A DNA stretch of 64,000 nucleotides from assembly GCF_900197575.1 (NCBI RefSeq), contig NZ_FZLN01000001.1:310001-374000 (forward strand), read 5' to 3'. Below the pieces are notes generated by a model, which searched no databases, was not told where the DNA came from, and saw nothing but the letters and a program-made list of their open reading frames with translations. The translations under genes and the position numbers were made by a program. Shown here piece after piece: positions 17,399 to 26,129 of the stretch. The DNA is from Acinetobacter apis. Its GTDB lineage: Bacteria; Pseudomonadota; Gammaproteobacteria; Pseudomonadales; Moraxellaceae. The number at the start of each line of letters is the position of its first letter. The stretch's first letter is position 1.

Positions 17399-19407
17399 TG
17401 TCTATAGATCAAACACAGCCATATACCATCTTGCAATTATTAAGCGAAGATGTGAATTATCAAATCCCCGTGTATCAACGAAATTATGCTTGGGAACAAC
17501 CTCAAATCAGTGCATTGATACAGGATGTTTATGATTACTATGTAAAGTCCAAAGAAAAAATGGAAAACTATTACATTGGTAGTTTAGTTGTCGCACAAAA
17601 AGATCATTATTTTGAAGTTTTGGATGGCCAGCAACGTTTTACAACTTTAAATCTTATCGTTTTATTTTTGAAATCTAAGCTTAATCATCCGAAGATAAGT
17701 CAACTTACCCGCACAAGATTAAGTTTTGAAAGCCGTGAAAAGTCTATCATTCTCTTAAATTCTTTATGGAAATACGCGAGTGTAGATAATTTATCTTTTG
17801 AAAAAGAACTAACTCGATTGAATGTAGAGTATGCCGATCATTCTATCTTAAAAGGTTATCGAATTATTGCTCAAGAGTGTTTAAGGATTGTTCGAGAAGA
17901 GGAACTAGAACAGTTTGCCGATTATTTATTTGATCGCGTGGTCATTTTGCGTACGAAGATTCCAGAACTTGCGGATGTGACACATTATTTTGATGCGCTG
18001 AATAATCGTGGAGAACAACTAGAAGCGCATGAAGTGATTAAGGCACATTTTCTTAGTTTGCTAAGTACAGATGAAGATGATCGTAATACTGTTCATCAAG
18101 TATGGTCGGCATGTCAGGACATGTACAAATATGTTGCCTATGGCTTTAATACAGATCAGAGAAAGCACATATTTGGTGATGCATATCATGGTTGGTTGGT
18201 TCAAAGTTATGGTGAGCTTAAGCAATATTTATGTATCAAAAATACAGTGGAAAATACTAGCTCTGAAGGGAAAAGCTCATATGGAGATAAGCTCGCTTTG
18301 GATGATATTCTAAAGCTTAATCCTGTACCTATTAGTCAGAAGTTATATGAGGAGGAATCAAGTGAACGTTTCACAAGCATTATTGATTATCCAAATTTCC
18401 TCATGCAAGTTTTAAAAATTTATATTAAAAAACAGTCGAAAGAAGGTGAATCTAGTAAAGTTTTACTCGATGATAAGACATTATTAGAAAGTTTTAAAAA
18501 CATTATTATTCATCCCGAGCATGTAAAAAGCTTTATTTATCTGCTTTTAAAGACAAGGTATTTATTTGATTTATATGTCATCAAGCGTGAGAACAGTCAA
18601 CAGTATAAAGGGTGGTCGCTTAAAAAACCAAAATGTTATTTTGCTGGCAATGTGAGTTATGTAAATACTTTTTCTAAGGCTGATCAGAGTGGAGACAATG
18701 AATTAGCACTAGGTGGCAGTCAAAGAAATCTAGTCATGCTTCTATCCGCTTTTCATGTTTCTTATCCGACACATGCACGTAAGAATTGGTTGTTTAGTGT
18801 TTTGTATTGGCTCACTAGCCATAGCCAACAAGATATTAGCTTAGATAGCTATGTTATATATTTAGAAGATTTAGCACGTAACTTGATTAAGAAGCGTTAT
18901 TTAAGTGCATTAGCGCAAGATTATGAAAGTTTTATGTATTCTGAACAGTTTGATTATGATACTACGGTGACAGCACAAGATGTTGAAGCTTATTTTACGT
19001 ACAAAAGGATCCGTTCCTTTTGTTTAAACTATCTAGATTATATCTTGTTAAAAAATAAGCTTGGAAAACATTCTGAATTTTACTTCAGTTATAAAGACTC
19101 GATTGAACACTTTTATCCGCAAAATCCAAAGGTAGGTGAGCGATTACCTTCAGAGATTTTAAATTGTTTTGGTAATTTAGGCTTAGTTAATCAGAGCGAA
19201 AACTCTACTTTAACCAATGATATGCCAATTCAAAAAGCCAATTGGTTAAGGAGACATACGAAAGTACCAATTAGTTTAAAATTGGAGCTGATGATGCAGG
19301 CTGTGGACAAGAATGAATCGGAATGGAATAAAGAGAGTATAGAAAAGCATCAACATGAAATGGTAAAGCTATTGTTAAAAGATTTAAACGAAAAAGTATG
19401 CTCTTAA
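17398..19407 (+). CDS. DUF262-DUF1524 protein with HNH-type nuclease domain, second gene of the module
   Basis: This 669-residue protein carries an N-terminal DUF262 domain: IPVYQRNYAW at residues 23-32, VLDGQQRFTTLN with D76-G-Q-Q-R80, and FDALNNRGEQLEAHEVIKAHF around residues 199-219. Its C-terminal region shows the DUF1524 pattern: SIEHFYPQNP with His571, then FGNLGLVNQSENSTLTND and a following lysine (QKANW), equivalent to the HNH-like active site of GmrD and SspE nucleases. A GGAG motif about 9 bases upstream and the 1-base overlap with gene 1 indicate one operon. A modification-dependent or phage-induced DNA nuclease is likely but unproven. The terminator hairpin overlaps the end of the gene. 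Confidence 0.85.
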   Translation: MSIDQTQPYTILQLLSEDVNYQIPVYQRNYAWEQPQISALIQDVYDYYVKSKEKMENYYIGSLVVAQKDHYFEVLDGQQRFTTLNLIVLFLKSKLNHPKISQLTRTRLSFESREKSIILLNSLWKYASVDNLSFEKELTRLNVEYADHSILKGYRIIAQECLRIVREEELEQFADYLFDRVVILRTKIPELADVTHYFDALNNRGEQLEAHEVIKAHFLSLLSTDEDDRNTVHQVWSACQDMYKYVAYGFNTDQRKHIFGDAYHGWLVQSYGELKQYLCIKNTVENTSSEGKSSYGDKLALDDILKLNPVPISQKLYEEESSERFTSIIDYPNFLMQVLKIYIKKQSKEGESSKVLLDDKTLLESFKNIIIHPEHVKSFIYLLLKTRYLFDLYVIKRENSQQYKGWSLKKPKCYFAGNVSYVNTFSKADQSGDNELALGGSQRNLVMLLSAFHVSYPTHARKNWLFSVLYWLTSHSQQDISLDSYVIYLEDLARNLIKKRYLSALAQDYESFMYSEQFDYDTTVTAQDVEAYFTYKRIRSFCLNYLDYILLKNKLGKHSEFYFSYKDSIEHFYPQNPKVGERLPSEILNCFGNLGLVNQSENSTLTNDMPIQKANWLRRHTKVPISLKLELMMQAVDKNESEWNKESIEKHQHEMVKLLLKDLNEKVCS

Positions 19408-19423
19408 CAGCATACTTTTATTC
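19392..19423 (+). terminator. Terminator overlapping the end of the DUF262-DUF1524 gene
   Basis: The 11-bp arms AAAAGTATGCT and AGCATACTTTT flank a 6-nt loop that contains the stop codon. TTTTATT follows. Confidence 0.8.
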
Positions 19424-19469
19424 GTTAAATCATATGTTTATAAAAATTGGGACAAAGAATTATAAGGGA

Positions 19470-19526
19470 CTAATACATGGTTAGTGTATGAGAATGTATG
19501 TTAGCCATGATTTCTTTACTATTCAT
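19470..19526 (-). pseudogene. Relic of the mutS 5' end (18 codons)
   Basis: On the minus strand the outer repeat arm encodes [14 protein letters not shown], identical to the mutS N-terminus, then diverges to LTMY and stops. It is a truncated copy of the mutS start left at the far side of the element. Confidence 0.8.
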
Positions 19527-19542
19527 GCAGATGAAAACCTTC
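19486..19542. repeat. Direct repeat, distal arm (copy of the mutS start)
   Basis: This is the partner of 15217-15273 with one mismatch in 57 bp. Similarity ends abruptly on both sides. Confidence 0.95.
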
Positions 19543-19585
19543 AGTTTAAATACAATTACAATGCGTCAATGACACAATTTTACGA

Positions 19586-19612
19586 ATTATACATGTTCAG
19601 TAAGCAAGTCAA
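19586..19612 (-). promoter_or_regulatory. Promoter-like sequence, probably the stranded native mutS promoter
   Basis: On the minus strand TTGACT (19607-19612) and TATAAT (19586-19591) are separated by 15 bases and point at the mutS relic, about 60 bp from its ATG. The short spacing is offset by a perfect -10. Before the insertion it would have driven mutS. Confidence 0.45.
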
Positions 19613-19807
19613 TCAAGGAACATTTGATATTAAGTCATTTTAACTCACGCATAAAAGTGCTGTGTACCTGAATTAAAATTAAGCATTTTATCTATTCCAT
19701 ATATTGGATTGATACGCAAAATATTAATGTTTGCTTTTGGGCTGAATAGAATGAGTTGGTTATTTTGATTGCATTTTATTTGTACATCGTCGGTAATCAC
19801 GTACAAA

Positions 19808-19913
19808 GTTTACACACGCATTTTGTTTTGAAGTGTAAACCATCACCATTATTTTTTGATTATCTAATCTGAAAGCGTATATTCGGCCTACATTAATGTG
19901 ACAATTTTTGTCA
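19808..19913 (+). promoter_or_regulatory. Promoter and operator-like repeats upstream of the MFS operon
   Basis: An inverted repeat with 8-bp arms GTTTACAC (19808-19815) and GTGTAAAC (19833-19840) is followed by TTGATT (19856-19861) and TATATT (19878-19883) with a 16-bp spacer. A second palindrome, TGACAATTTTTGTCA, lies at 19899-19913 near the expected transcript start. This is suited to regulation by a TetR- or MarR-type repressor, which is not encoded nearby. Confidence 0.45.
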
Positions 19914-19927
19914 GCTAGGAAGCAAAT

Positions 19928-20131
19928 ATGAAATCAGTCAGGGATCAGATGATACATCAATATTTAGTACAGTCATTAACACAGCAACGAGCTTATCAGC
20001 TGAGTGTTGCACAAAATTTTCGATTGATAGGCAAGAAAGTAAATAATCAAATTTTATCATTTGCCATGCCATTAGGACGACATATTTTTAAGCAGTGTGC
20101 TTCGTACTCTGAACCAGTAATGATGCAATAA
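19928..20131 (+). CDS. Small basic protein of unknown function upstream of MFS exporter
   Basis: This 67-residue protein is unrecognised. AGGAAGC lies just before the ATG at 19928, a convincing ribosome site, and the stop is 15 bp before the MFS start, so the two are probably co-transcribed. The sequence is rich in Gln, Ser and basic residues, with a moderately hydrophobic part (NNQILSFAMPLGRHIF) but no clear membrane span. It could be a leader peptide or small partner of the transporter. Confidence 0.5.
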   Translation: MKSVRDQMIHQYLVQSLTQQRAYQLSVAQNFRLIGKKVNNQILSFAMPLGRHIFKQCASYSEPVMMQ

Positions 20132-20146
20132 AAGGCAGAGTATCTT

Positions 20147-21568
20147 ATGGCAGATCTTTCTAAATCGGCTTTATTGTCAGCACATGATTTAACTTCTCAA
20201 CGCTGGGTCATGGTTTCCGTCATGCTCGGCACTGGCATTGTCAGTATAAATAACAACAGTTTTAATCCAGCAATACCTCAATTCATGCATGACTTCCGTT
20301 TGGCAGAAGTCAGTGTAAGTTGGCTGATGATTATTTTTTTATTGACCATGAGTTTAAGCCTGTTGCTTGCAAGCTTTCTAAGCCAACGTTTTGGACAACG
20401 CCGTATTTATTTAATATCACTTTTTGTCTTTATGATGAGCTCAGTCTTGGGTGCATTTGCAACACAATTTTCTGTTGTATTGGCTGCTCGCGCATTACAA
20501 GGCATCTCAAATGGTTTGATGGTTCCATTGTCGTTGGGAATACTGTATTCAGTCATTCCTAAAAATGAGCGAAGTGCTGTCACAGGGCAGTGGAGCGGCA
20601 TGATGATGCTGAGTTTAGCTGCTGGCCCAATGATTGGTGCATTGGTTTTGGCGTGGCTTGATTGGCAGTCTCTATTTTTAATCAATATTCCTTTGGCTTG
20701 TTTTGCATGGATTATTGGCTGTATTTTCATTCCTAAGCCAATGGTGCAAGTTCAGCCTGTCTCATTTAATTGGTCAAGTTTTGTTTGGCTAACTGGATCT
20801 GTAGTCTCTTTATTGGTCGCTTTAAGTCAAGTTCAACAACTTGCAGACTTGAGCGGGTATTTATTCATTCTATTGCTGTTGGTGAGCCTATTCAGTGCAG
20901 GTTTATTTTATCGGACTAGACATAATCAATTATTTCCCATAATTAATTGGCAGTTATTCCAAAGCTCTATATTTAATAAAAGTTTAATCATTTCAACAGC
21001 ACACACAGCAGCATTATTTATTTTATTGTTACTAATTCCATTACTGATTCAAAATACATTGAGTTTAAGTGTTTTGTGGACAGGTTTTTTACTTATGATT
21101 AGTGCACTCATCACTAGCTTATGCGCTAAACGTGTTGCACAATATTTGAATCAACAAAATGCGAAATGGCTAGTCAGTATTGGACTATGTTTTTCAAGTA
21201 TGGGGTTTATTGGATTAAGTTTGATTCAAACAAACGCACTTTGGCCAATTGCAGTATGTCTTATTATTCACAGTGTTGGTTTTGGTTTGTCTTATATGCC
21301 TGCAACAACAACTGGGCTAAATCAATTAGAACAGCAAGTTTTAATCAATCAAGGCGCATCACTAAACAACTTACTTCGCCGTTTATTTGCGACGATAGCC
21401 GTGCTATTTGCTGCTTTATATTTACAACTGCAGACACATTATAGCTTGCCTACAGATTCTATTTCAGCTGTTCAAATCCATGCAATACATGAGTTGTTTG
21501 CTGTCTGTGCCAGTATGATGCTACTGGTCTTGCCGTTGGTATTAAAATTTCCAAGTGCAAAATTATAA
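20147..21568 (+). CDS. MFS drug-efflux transporter, DHA2 (EmrB-like) family
   Basis: The 473-residue inner-membrane protein has the hydrophobic pattern of a 14-segment DHA2 exporter. Family signatures are present: SVSWLMIIFLLTMS in segment 2, the loop LSQRFGQRRIYL (motif A), AARALQGISNGLMVPLSLGI (segment 4), and GLNQLEQQVLINQGASLNNLLRRLF near the end. Such proteins export drugs or metabolites by proton antiport. No EmrA-type adaptor gene is adjacent. The ATG at 20147 follows AGGCAGAG. The substrate cannot be deduced. Confidence 0.85.
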   Translation: MADLSKSALLSAHDLTSQRWVMVSVMLGTGIVSINNNSFNPAIPQFMHDFRLAEVSVSWLMIIFLLTMSLSLLLASFLSQRFGQRRIYLISLFVFMMSSVLGAFATQFSVVLAARALQGISNGLMVPLSLGILYSVIPKNERSAVTGQWSGMMMLSLAAGPMIGALVLAWLDWQSLFLINIPLACFAWIIGCIFIPKPMVQVQPVSFNWSSFVWLTGSVVSLLVALSQVQQLADLSGYLFILLLLVSLFSAGLFYRTRHNQLFPIINWQLFQSSIFNKSLIISTAHTAALFILLLLIPLLIQNTLSLSVLWTGFLLMISALITSLCAKRVAQYLNQQNAKWLVSIGLCFSSMGFIGLSLIQTNALWPIAVCLIIHSVGFGLSYMPATTTGLNQLEQQVLINQGASLNNLLRRLFATIAVLFAALYLQLQTHYSLPTDSISAVQIHAIHELFAVCASMMLLVLPLVLKFPSAKL

Positions 21569-21840
21569 ATGAGTATTCATAATCTATAAGTAAAAAATGT
21601 TTGATCTTTAAATTAACAGTACTAAGTACAGTGCTTTCTTGCAAAGAAGGTCAAACATTTGCTCGCTCAAATTTCATTTGAGATATTGATTAGAGAAGGC
21701 GTGTAGTAATTTATTGGTATGTCACCGAATAAAAGCTCTACACTTTAAGATTAAACATGCTATTTTGCAGCGGTGTAAATAAAAATAGATGAAAATTTAA
21801 AACACATAACATTTAGATCGACAAACCATGGGGTGGGCGA

Positions 21841-22791
21841 ATGACATCAAAAATTCAAGCAACAATTTTATTACTTGGTGAGCAATCAGATACTTATTTA
21901 AGCACATTACAAGCTCGGTTCACTCAGATTGAGCAGTTAAGTTTACAGACTGATCCAACTCAATATTTAAATACATATGGTCATCAGTTTGATATTGTAG
22001 CAACCAGTAATCAAACGGGTATTGATGGTAAAATGATAGATGCTTTACCTAACCTGAAACTGATTGCTAGTTTTGGCGTGGGATTTGATAGCATAGATAT
22101 AGACTATGCGCACTCAAAACAAATTATTGTTACCAATACACCGCATGTATTGAATGATTGTGTAGCTGATACAGCAATGATGCTCATGTATGCATTGTCT
22201 CGACAATTACTTACAGCAGACCGATTCGTGAGATCAGGACAGTGGGGGGCAGGTAGTTTTCCATTAACATCAAGTTTAGCTAAAAAAAATTGTGCCATTT
22301 TAGGTATGGGTAAAATTGGTCAAGCTATTGCTCAGCGCGCAGAAGCTGCAGGTATGAATATTATTTATCATAATAGACAGCCGAAAACGGAATTAAACTA
22401 TACATATATTGAAACACTTGAACAGCTTGCAGCTGATGCAGACATGCTTGTGTTGGCATTACCAAATACCGCGACAACACAGCATATCGTTAACGCTCGT
22501 ATCTTAAAGAAAATGAAACCGAGTGCATTTATTGTCAATATTGCTCGCGGTGCAGTGATTGATGAGTTGGCTTTAATAACAAGTTTAATTAAAAAAGAAA
22601 TTGCTGGTGCGGGTCTAGATGTTTTTGAAGTTGAGCCTTGTACAGAAAGTCCATTATTTAAATTAGATAATGTAATTCTCACACCACATTATGCAAGTGG
22701 TACACATGAAACACGTCAAGCGATGGCAGATTTAGTTGCAGCTAATATTCAAGCATATATTCAAGAAAATCGCGTACTGACAGCTGTTTAA
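21841..22791 (+). CDS. D-isomer-specific 2-hydroxyacid dehydrogenase (hydroxypyruvate/glyoxylate reductase type)
   Basis: The 316-residue NAD(P)-dependent enzyme contains the nucleotide-binding GMGKIGQAIAQRA near residues 155-167 and the family signature LPNTATTQHIVN. The catalytic Arg is in NIARGAVIDE, the catalytic Glu in DVFEVEP, and the catalytic His in LTPHYASGTHETR. It reduces 2-oxoacids such as glyoxylate or hydroxypyruvate, or oxidises D-2-hydroxyacids; the exact substrate is uncertain. Start at the ATG 21841 after GGGGTGGGCGA. It is monocistronic, with long intergenic DNA downstream. Confidence 0.88.
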   Translation: MTSKIQATILLLGEQSDTYLSTLQARFTQIEQLSLQTDPTQYLNTYGHQFDIVATSNQTGIDGKMIDALPNLKLIASFGVGFDSIDIDYAHSKQIIVTNTPHVLNDCVADTAMMLMYALSRQLLTADRFVRSGQWGAGSFPLTSSLAKKNCAILGMGKIGQAIAQRAEAAGMNIIYHNRQPKTELNYTYIETLEQLAADADMLVLALPNTATTQHIVNARILKKMKPSAFIVNIARGAVIDELALITSLIKKEIAGAGLDVFEVEPCTESPLFKLDNVILTPHYASGTHETRQAMADLVAANIQAYIQENRVLTAV

Positions 22792-23666
22792 TTTTCTCTA
22801 ATAACCCGTACATCTTCCTCTTGAAATTCAATTTAGGGGGAAGTGCCTATTTAAGTTGATAGACGTAGCTATTTAAAAATATAAGAGAGATGGCATAAGT
22901 TATAAAGTAGATAGATATATTTAAATTTAAAATACTTACATATACTGAGTACCTTGTATTGGGTATTAAGCACTTCGATTTTGTTCTGCAATCAAGGATT
23001 TAGGCTGTAATAATTCAATTGCTTTATTCTAAATGATGATCATGGCGTTTGCCGATGGAAACATGATCCAATATCAAAAAAACTAAATATACTCAGGGAA
23101 ATCAAGATCCATACTAGCCCCAATTTTGTCAAAGGATAAGTATTTTTTGGTGGTAGCCCAGATGGATTTCATGACTATTTAAGAGGTTATCTAAATCTTA
23201 GACGAAAAGTAATTGAACCTTTGATTTTATTTGATTATCAGTATATTGAAACTTATAAAACACTAATATACTTGCTAAATTATGGGCTATATTTGTTACC
23301 GTAAGTTAGATGATTTTGATAATTTATGAAATGCGTGGATAAATTAAAGAGACCATGTGTAATTTTTAAGACATCATGAATAATTTATAAGCATATAGAT
23401 AATTTTAAATACAGTTCATTCAGCCAAAAAGAATCAAATTAACGATATATATTCAAAATAAAAAATATTCAATGAATAATTATTTTACTATAAATGTCTG
23501 AAATAAAATGTATTTATTTATTTTTAGTGATTTCCTATTCACATATTACAAAAATATAGGCTTTGAATAGCTCATTTATTCATAAAGATAGCGTGAAAAG
23601 TTAATTTACATAGAGATATATGTTTGTAACATAAGCATACAATTAGACCAAACACTTGTATTCAAT
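22792..23666. other. Long AT-rich intergenic region with possible gene remnants
   Basis: No intact gene is found over 875 bp. A frame without a start codon at 23140-23304 reads like protein (GGSPDGFHDYLRGY, QYIETYKTLIYLL) but begins after a stop, and a minus-strand scrap near 22975-23030 reads KAIELLQPKSLIAEQNR. They may be decayed genes. The last 200 bp are very AT-rich and must hold the receptor promoter; no Fur box was recognised. Confidence 0.4.
23140..23304 (+). pseudogene. Possible remnant of an unidentified gene
   Basis: Fifty-four codons are open between two stops, with no start codon and protein-like composition. I do not recognise the family. Confidence 0.25.
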
Positions 23667-26066
23667 ATGAACAATACATTCAAATTAAAGCTATTAACGC
23701 TTTTAATCATGAGCAGTATTTATCCTGTTGCACACGCAGAGGATGCAGCTGTGCCAACAAATAATGAAAATAAAGTTGAAGCTTTAAATACCATTATTGT
23801 GACAGGAACAAGAAAGATTAATCGTTCTGCAACCAAGTCATCACAACCGATTGATGTGATTACAGCAGAAGATTTACAACAACGGACGGGTACAAGTGAA
23901 CTTGGCACAGCATTGTCAAAGCTGATCCCATCGATCAACTTTCCGCGTCCATCTGTAGCAGATGGTACAGAGTTTGTCCGCCCTGCACAGCTTAAAGGCT
24001 TATCACCTGACCAAGTCTTGGTTTTAGTCAATGGTAAGCGCCGTCATACAAGTGCATTTATCAATATGGGCGGTACGATTGGGCGTGGTTCATCACCTAC
24101 AGATTTAAATGCCATTCCAATGTCTGCAGTGAGCCGTATTGAAGTATTAAAAGATGGTGCATCTGCACGTTATGGTTCAGATGCGATTGCAGGGGTGATT
24201 AACATCATCTTAAAAACTGACACCAAGCATGGTGAAGCAGGTGTGCGCTATGGCAAATACTCCAAAGGGGATGGAGAGCAAAAGCAAAGCTTTATTTCAG
24301 GTGGAACAGACTTAAATCAAAAGGGCTTTATTACTTTTGCAGGTGAGTGGGAAAACGATGACAGCACCAACCGTGCAGGTTTAGATAAGCGTGATCCTGC
24401 TGCAACCACCTATGGTCAACGTACATTTCGTTATGGTGACCCAGAACAAGACAACGTTAAAGTTGCAATTAATAGTGAATATGATTTAACAGATGCTGCA
24501 ACATTATATGGTTTTGCAACATATAGCCGTAAACAAGCAGAATCTGCAGCCTTTTACCGTTTAAGTAATTCAAGCAGTAATATTCCTGCTATTTATCCAA
24601 ATGGTTATTTGCCACTTATTTTTGGTGAGTCTGAAGATATTGCCGCAGTATTTGGCTTGAAAGGTGAGCTTGCAGATTGGCGTTACGATGCTTCGATCAA
24701 CTATGGTCGTAATAAATATCAAGTACGCACAGACACTATTAATGTCAGCACATATAAAGATTTTAATTACACACCAACCCGTTTTTATAATGGTGCGTTA
24801 ATTAATGATCAAACCGCATTTAATTTTGATCTATCACGTGATTTTGACATCAAATTTTTAAGCGGCCCGTTAACGTTTTCAACAGGGGTGCAATATTTAA
24901 ATCAAAATTATGAAATTGAAGCGGGCGATCCAAATTCATATTATAAAACAGGCTCTTCAGGCTTAGCTGGTTTTAGAAATGCAGATGCTGGAAAATGGTC
25001 GCGTGACAATATTGCAGCTTATCTTGATTTAGATACCAATATTACTGAAAAACTCTCGGGATCATTGGCATATCGTCATGAGTATTATAATGATTTTGGA
25101 CATGCAGATAACGGCGCTTTATCTTTGCGCTATGAAGTGAATCCAAAAATTGCTTTTCGTGCCAATGCATCTACTGGATTTCGTGTTCCAAGCCTTGCAC
25201 AGCAATATTATACGCAAACCTCTTCACAGCTAGTCAATCAAAGCATTGTTGAAGCAGGAACATTTGCTACAGACTCTAAAATTGCACGTTTATTAGGTGC
25301 TGAAGACTTAAAGCCTGAGAAATCAAGAAACTATAGCGTTGGTGTGGTGTTGACACCAAATGATCAGTTTTATTTAACCCTTGATGCTTACTTAATTGAT
25401 ATTAAAGATCGTATTACACTGTCTTCAAACATTGCAGCCAACAGCGCAACAGTGAAGTCATATTTGGCAGCCAATGGTATTACCGATATCAACTTTGATA
25501 CAGTCCGCTTCTTTAATAATGCAGCAGATACACGTACCAAAGGGGTAGACTTAGTCGCAAACTATGCATGGAATAATATTCCATATGGTAAGTTGAACAG
25601 CTCACTTGCCTACAATTACAATGAAAATAAAGTTACAAAGGTTAGAGCCAACCCGGATATTTTGAATAGTCTGGGTGTCAACCTCAACCGCCTTGACCGT
25701 AGAGAGCAATATGGTATTTTGGCTGCAAGTACGCCAAAGCATAAGCTAACCATTACCAATGATTATACATTGGGCAATTGGGGCGTGAGCACCAACGTAA
25801 CACGCTATGGTAGCTTTAAAACGTATAGTAACAGTGGCCCTGCGTATGATCAAAAATACTCAGCAAATTGGATTTTGGATTTGGCGTTATCATACAAATA
25901 CAAAAATTGGAAATTTGAAGTTGGTGGCGACAATATTACCAATGTCTATCCTGATAAAGATAAAACCACAGCAAGTTCGACAGGTGGTAGCATTCAATAC
26001 AGCTTATTCTCACCATTTGGTGCCAATGGCGCGTTTTACTACTCTCGTGTAACTTATCGCTGGTAA
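23667..26066 (+). CDS. TonB-dependent outer-membrane receptor linked to an ABC importer
   Basis: The 799-residue receptor starts with a signal peptide ending in AHA-ED, then a TonB-box-like LNTIIVTGTRK. The plug domain shows LVNGKRRHTSAFIN and SRIEVLKDGASARYGSDAI. The barrel ends in an aromatic residue, YSRVTYRW. Such receptors import a bound ligand across the outer membrane with energy from TonB-ExbBD. The downstream genes encode a polar amino-acid-type ABC importer, separated by an attenuator-like hairpin, so the ligand is probably small and nitrogen-containing rather than a typical siderophore. That substrate idea is inferred only from context. No Shine-Dalgarno sequence is obvious before the ATG. 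Confidence 0.92.
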   Translation: MNNTFKLKLLTLLIMSSIYPVAHAEDAAVPTNNENKVEALNTIIVTGTRKINRSATKSSQPIDVITAEDLQQRTGTSELGTALSKLIPSINFPRPSVADGTEFVRPAQLKGLSPDQVLVLVNGKRRHTSAFINMGGTIGRGSSPTDLNAIPMSAVSRIEVLKDGASARYGSDAIAGVINIILKTDTKHGEAGVRYGKYSKGDGEQKQSFISGGTDLNQKGFITFAGEWENDDSTNRAGLDKRDPAATTYGQRTFRYGDPEQDNVKVAINSEYDLTDAATLYGFATYSRKQAESAAFYRLSNSSSNIPAIYPNGYLPLIFGESEDIAAVFGLKGELADWRYDASINYGRNKYQVRTDTINVSTYKDFNYTPTRFYNGALINDQTAFNFDLSRDFDIKFLSGPLTFSTGVQYLNQNYEIEAGDPNSYYKTGSSGLAGFRNADAGKWSRDNIAAYLDLDTNITEKLSGSLAYRHEYYNDFGHADNGALSLRYEVNPKIAFRANASTGFRVPSLAQQYYTQTSSQLVNQSIVEAGTFATDSKIARLLGAEDLKPEKSRNYSVGVVLTPNDQFYLTLDAYLIDIKDRITLSSNIAANSATVKSYLAANGITDINFDTVRFFNNAADTRTKGVDLVANYAWNNIPYGKLNSSLAYNYNENKVTKVRANPDILNSLGVNLNRLDRREQYGILAASTPKHKLTITNDYTLGNWGVSTNVTRYGSFKTYSNSGPAYDQKYSANWILDLALSYKYKNWKFEVGGDNITNVYPDKDKTTASSTGGSIQYSLFSPFGANGAFYYSRVTYRW

Positions 26067-26077
26067 GTTCAGCATCA

Positions 26078-26113
26078 AAAGTGCAGTGAAATCCTTCGCT
26101 GCACTTTAAATTT
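26078..26113 (+). terminator. Attenuator-like hairpin between the receptor and ABC genes
   Basis: A 13-bp stem with one G-T pair (AAAGTGCAGTGAA with TTCGCTGCACTTT) and loop ATCC is followed by AAATTTTT. It may reduce transcription into the ABC genes rather than stop it. Confidence 0.6.
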
Positions 26114-26129
26114 TTAAGGATTGTGTACT

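Larger units (their letters stand above)
15217..19542. mobile_element. Putative DUF262 element inserted at the 5' end of mutS
   Basis: Two 57-bp direct repeats, made from the mutS start region, bound 4,212 bp that contain only two DUF262 genes and their control regions. The outer arm keeps mutS start codons and an upstream region with its own promoter-like sequence, as expected if the element entered an intact mutS 5' end and duplicated the site. No integrase, transposase or terminal inverted repeat is visible inside, so the segment may be moved in trans, be a decayed island, or have arisen by homologous exchange. Comparable cases are known, for example the Streptococcus pyogenes chromosomal islands at the 5' end of mutL. 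Confidence 0.65.
19543..19927. other. Intergenic region: old mutS upstream region and MFS-operon promoter
   Basis: No gene is seen. Besides the stranded minus-strand promoter, the right half holds the promoter and operator-like repeats of the small-protein/MFS genes described separately. Confidence 0.5.
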
